From contig JAIPHQ010000010.1 in the NCBI GenBank assembly GCA_021735115.1, positions 1-14,016 of the forward strand: a stretch of 14,016 nt of DNA. The letters run 5' to 3'. The DNA comes from Candidatus Omnitrophota bacterium. Lineage in GTDB: Bacteria > Omnitrophota > Koll11 > Duberdicusellales > 4484-171. The notes under the pieces are model-generated. The model worked only from the letters and a program-made list of their open reading frames with translations, was not told the origin of the DNA and made no database searches. Each line of letters begins with the position of its first letter. Position 1 is the first letter of the stretch. Shown here one piece after another: positions 13,979 to 14,016 of this stretch. Made by a program: the position numbers and the translations under genes.

Positions 13979-14016
13979 ATGAAACGACTTTTATTTTTTT
14001 TAATTATCTTTTTTTG
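13979..14016 (+). CDS. Start of a secreted or membrane-anchored protein, cut by the window end
   Basis: Only 12 codons are visible: Met-Lys-Arg followed by leucine, phenylalanine and isoleucine, the beginning of a signal peptide or membrane anchor. The promoter at 13944-13971 and the ATG placed directly at the predicted transcription start support a real gene. After an LpxL-type gene, an LPS-transport protein such as LptC would be plausible, but that is only context-based; the visible residues do not identify it. Confidence 0.55.
   Translation, partial: MKRLLFFLIIFF

Noticed and set aside
1..14016. CRISPR array, tRNA or rRNA genes, prophage or integrase genes
   Set aside because: No regularly spaced repeats, no cloverleaf or ribosomal RNA signature and no phage or recombinase protein were seen on either strand.

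Overview
The window is an AT-rich (roughly one-third G+C), densely packed bacterial chromosome segment carrying mostly conserved envelope and housekeeping genes. The outer-membrane genes (a BamD-type lipoprotein, LptE, an LpxL-type acyltransferase, Lnt) together with MurJ and SecA indicate a diderm bacterium that probably makes lipopolysaccharide. The divergent protein sequences, the compact UvrC and DnaX-clamp-loader delta subunit, and the tryptophan-rich N-terminus of the BamD homologue would fit an uncultivated diderm lineage such as Omnitrophota. That placement is an inference from general impression, not a database result.

Layout. (1) Positions 1-961 are an accessory strip: AT-rich noncoding DNA, a 145-bp element bounded by 15-bp inverted repeats, a BrnT/BrnA-type toxin-antitoxin pair with its own promoter and a palindromic candidate operator, a short G+C-rich noncoding island and an intrinsic terminator. 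(2) Positions 978-3209 are a plus-strand operon, bamD-lptE-holA, with its own promoter. (3) rpsT lies on the minus strand (3198-3455), converging on holA with overlapping stop codons. (4) Positions 3521-12880 are a long plus-strand run: murJ-uvrC-pilT/pilU-like-prfB-secA-lnt, with tight spacing or overlaps, a palindromic repeat ahead of the PilT-like gene, and a heptanucleotide tandem repeat at the start of lnt. (5) An lpxL-type gene has its own promoter overlapping the end of lnt. A hairpin, a dyad and another promoter follow, and a new gene begins at 13979 and runs off the end.

Functional theme: envelope biogenesis. SecA drives export, Lnt matures lipoproteins such as LptE, BamD belongs to the outer-membrane protein insertion machine, LptE to LPS insertion, the LpxL homologue to lipid A acylation and MurJ to lipid II flipping. 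Replication (delta subunit), repair (UvrC), translation (S20, RF2) and a pilus-type ATPase are interleaved.

I did not find a clearly new multi-gene system. The most notable signals are: promoters of the form TTGACA-like / TGn-TAtAaT placed only 6-9 nt before start codons, predicting leaderless mRNAs for at least four genes; a heptamer repeat inside the lnt reading frame whose copy-number change would frameshift it; a PilT-like ATPase with Asn in place of the Walker B glutamate; an LpxL homologue with Pro in place of the catalytic acid; and a UvrC lacking both its central region and its C-terminal helix-hairpin-helix domain.
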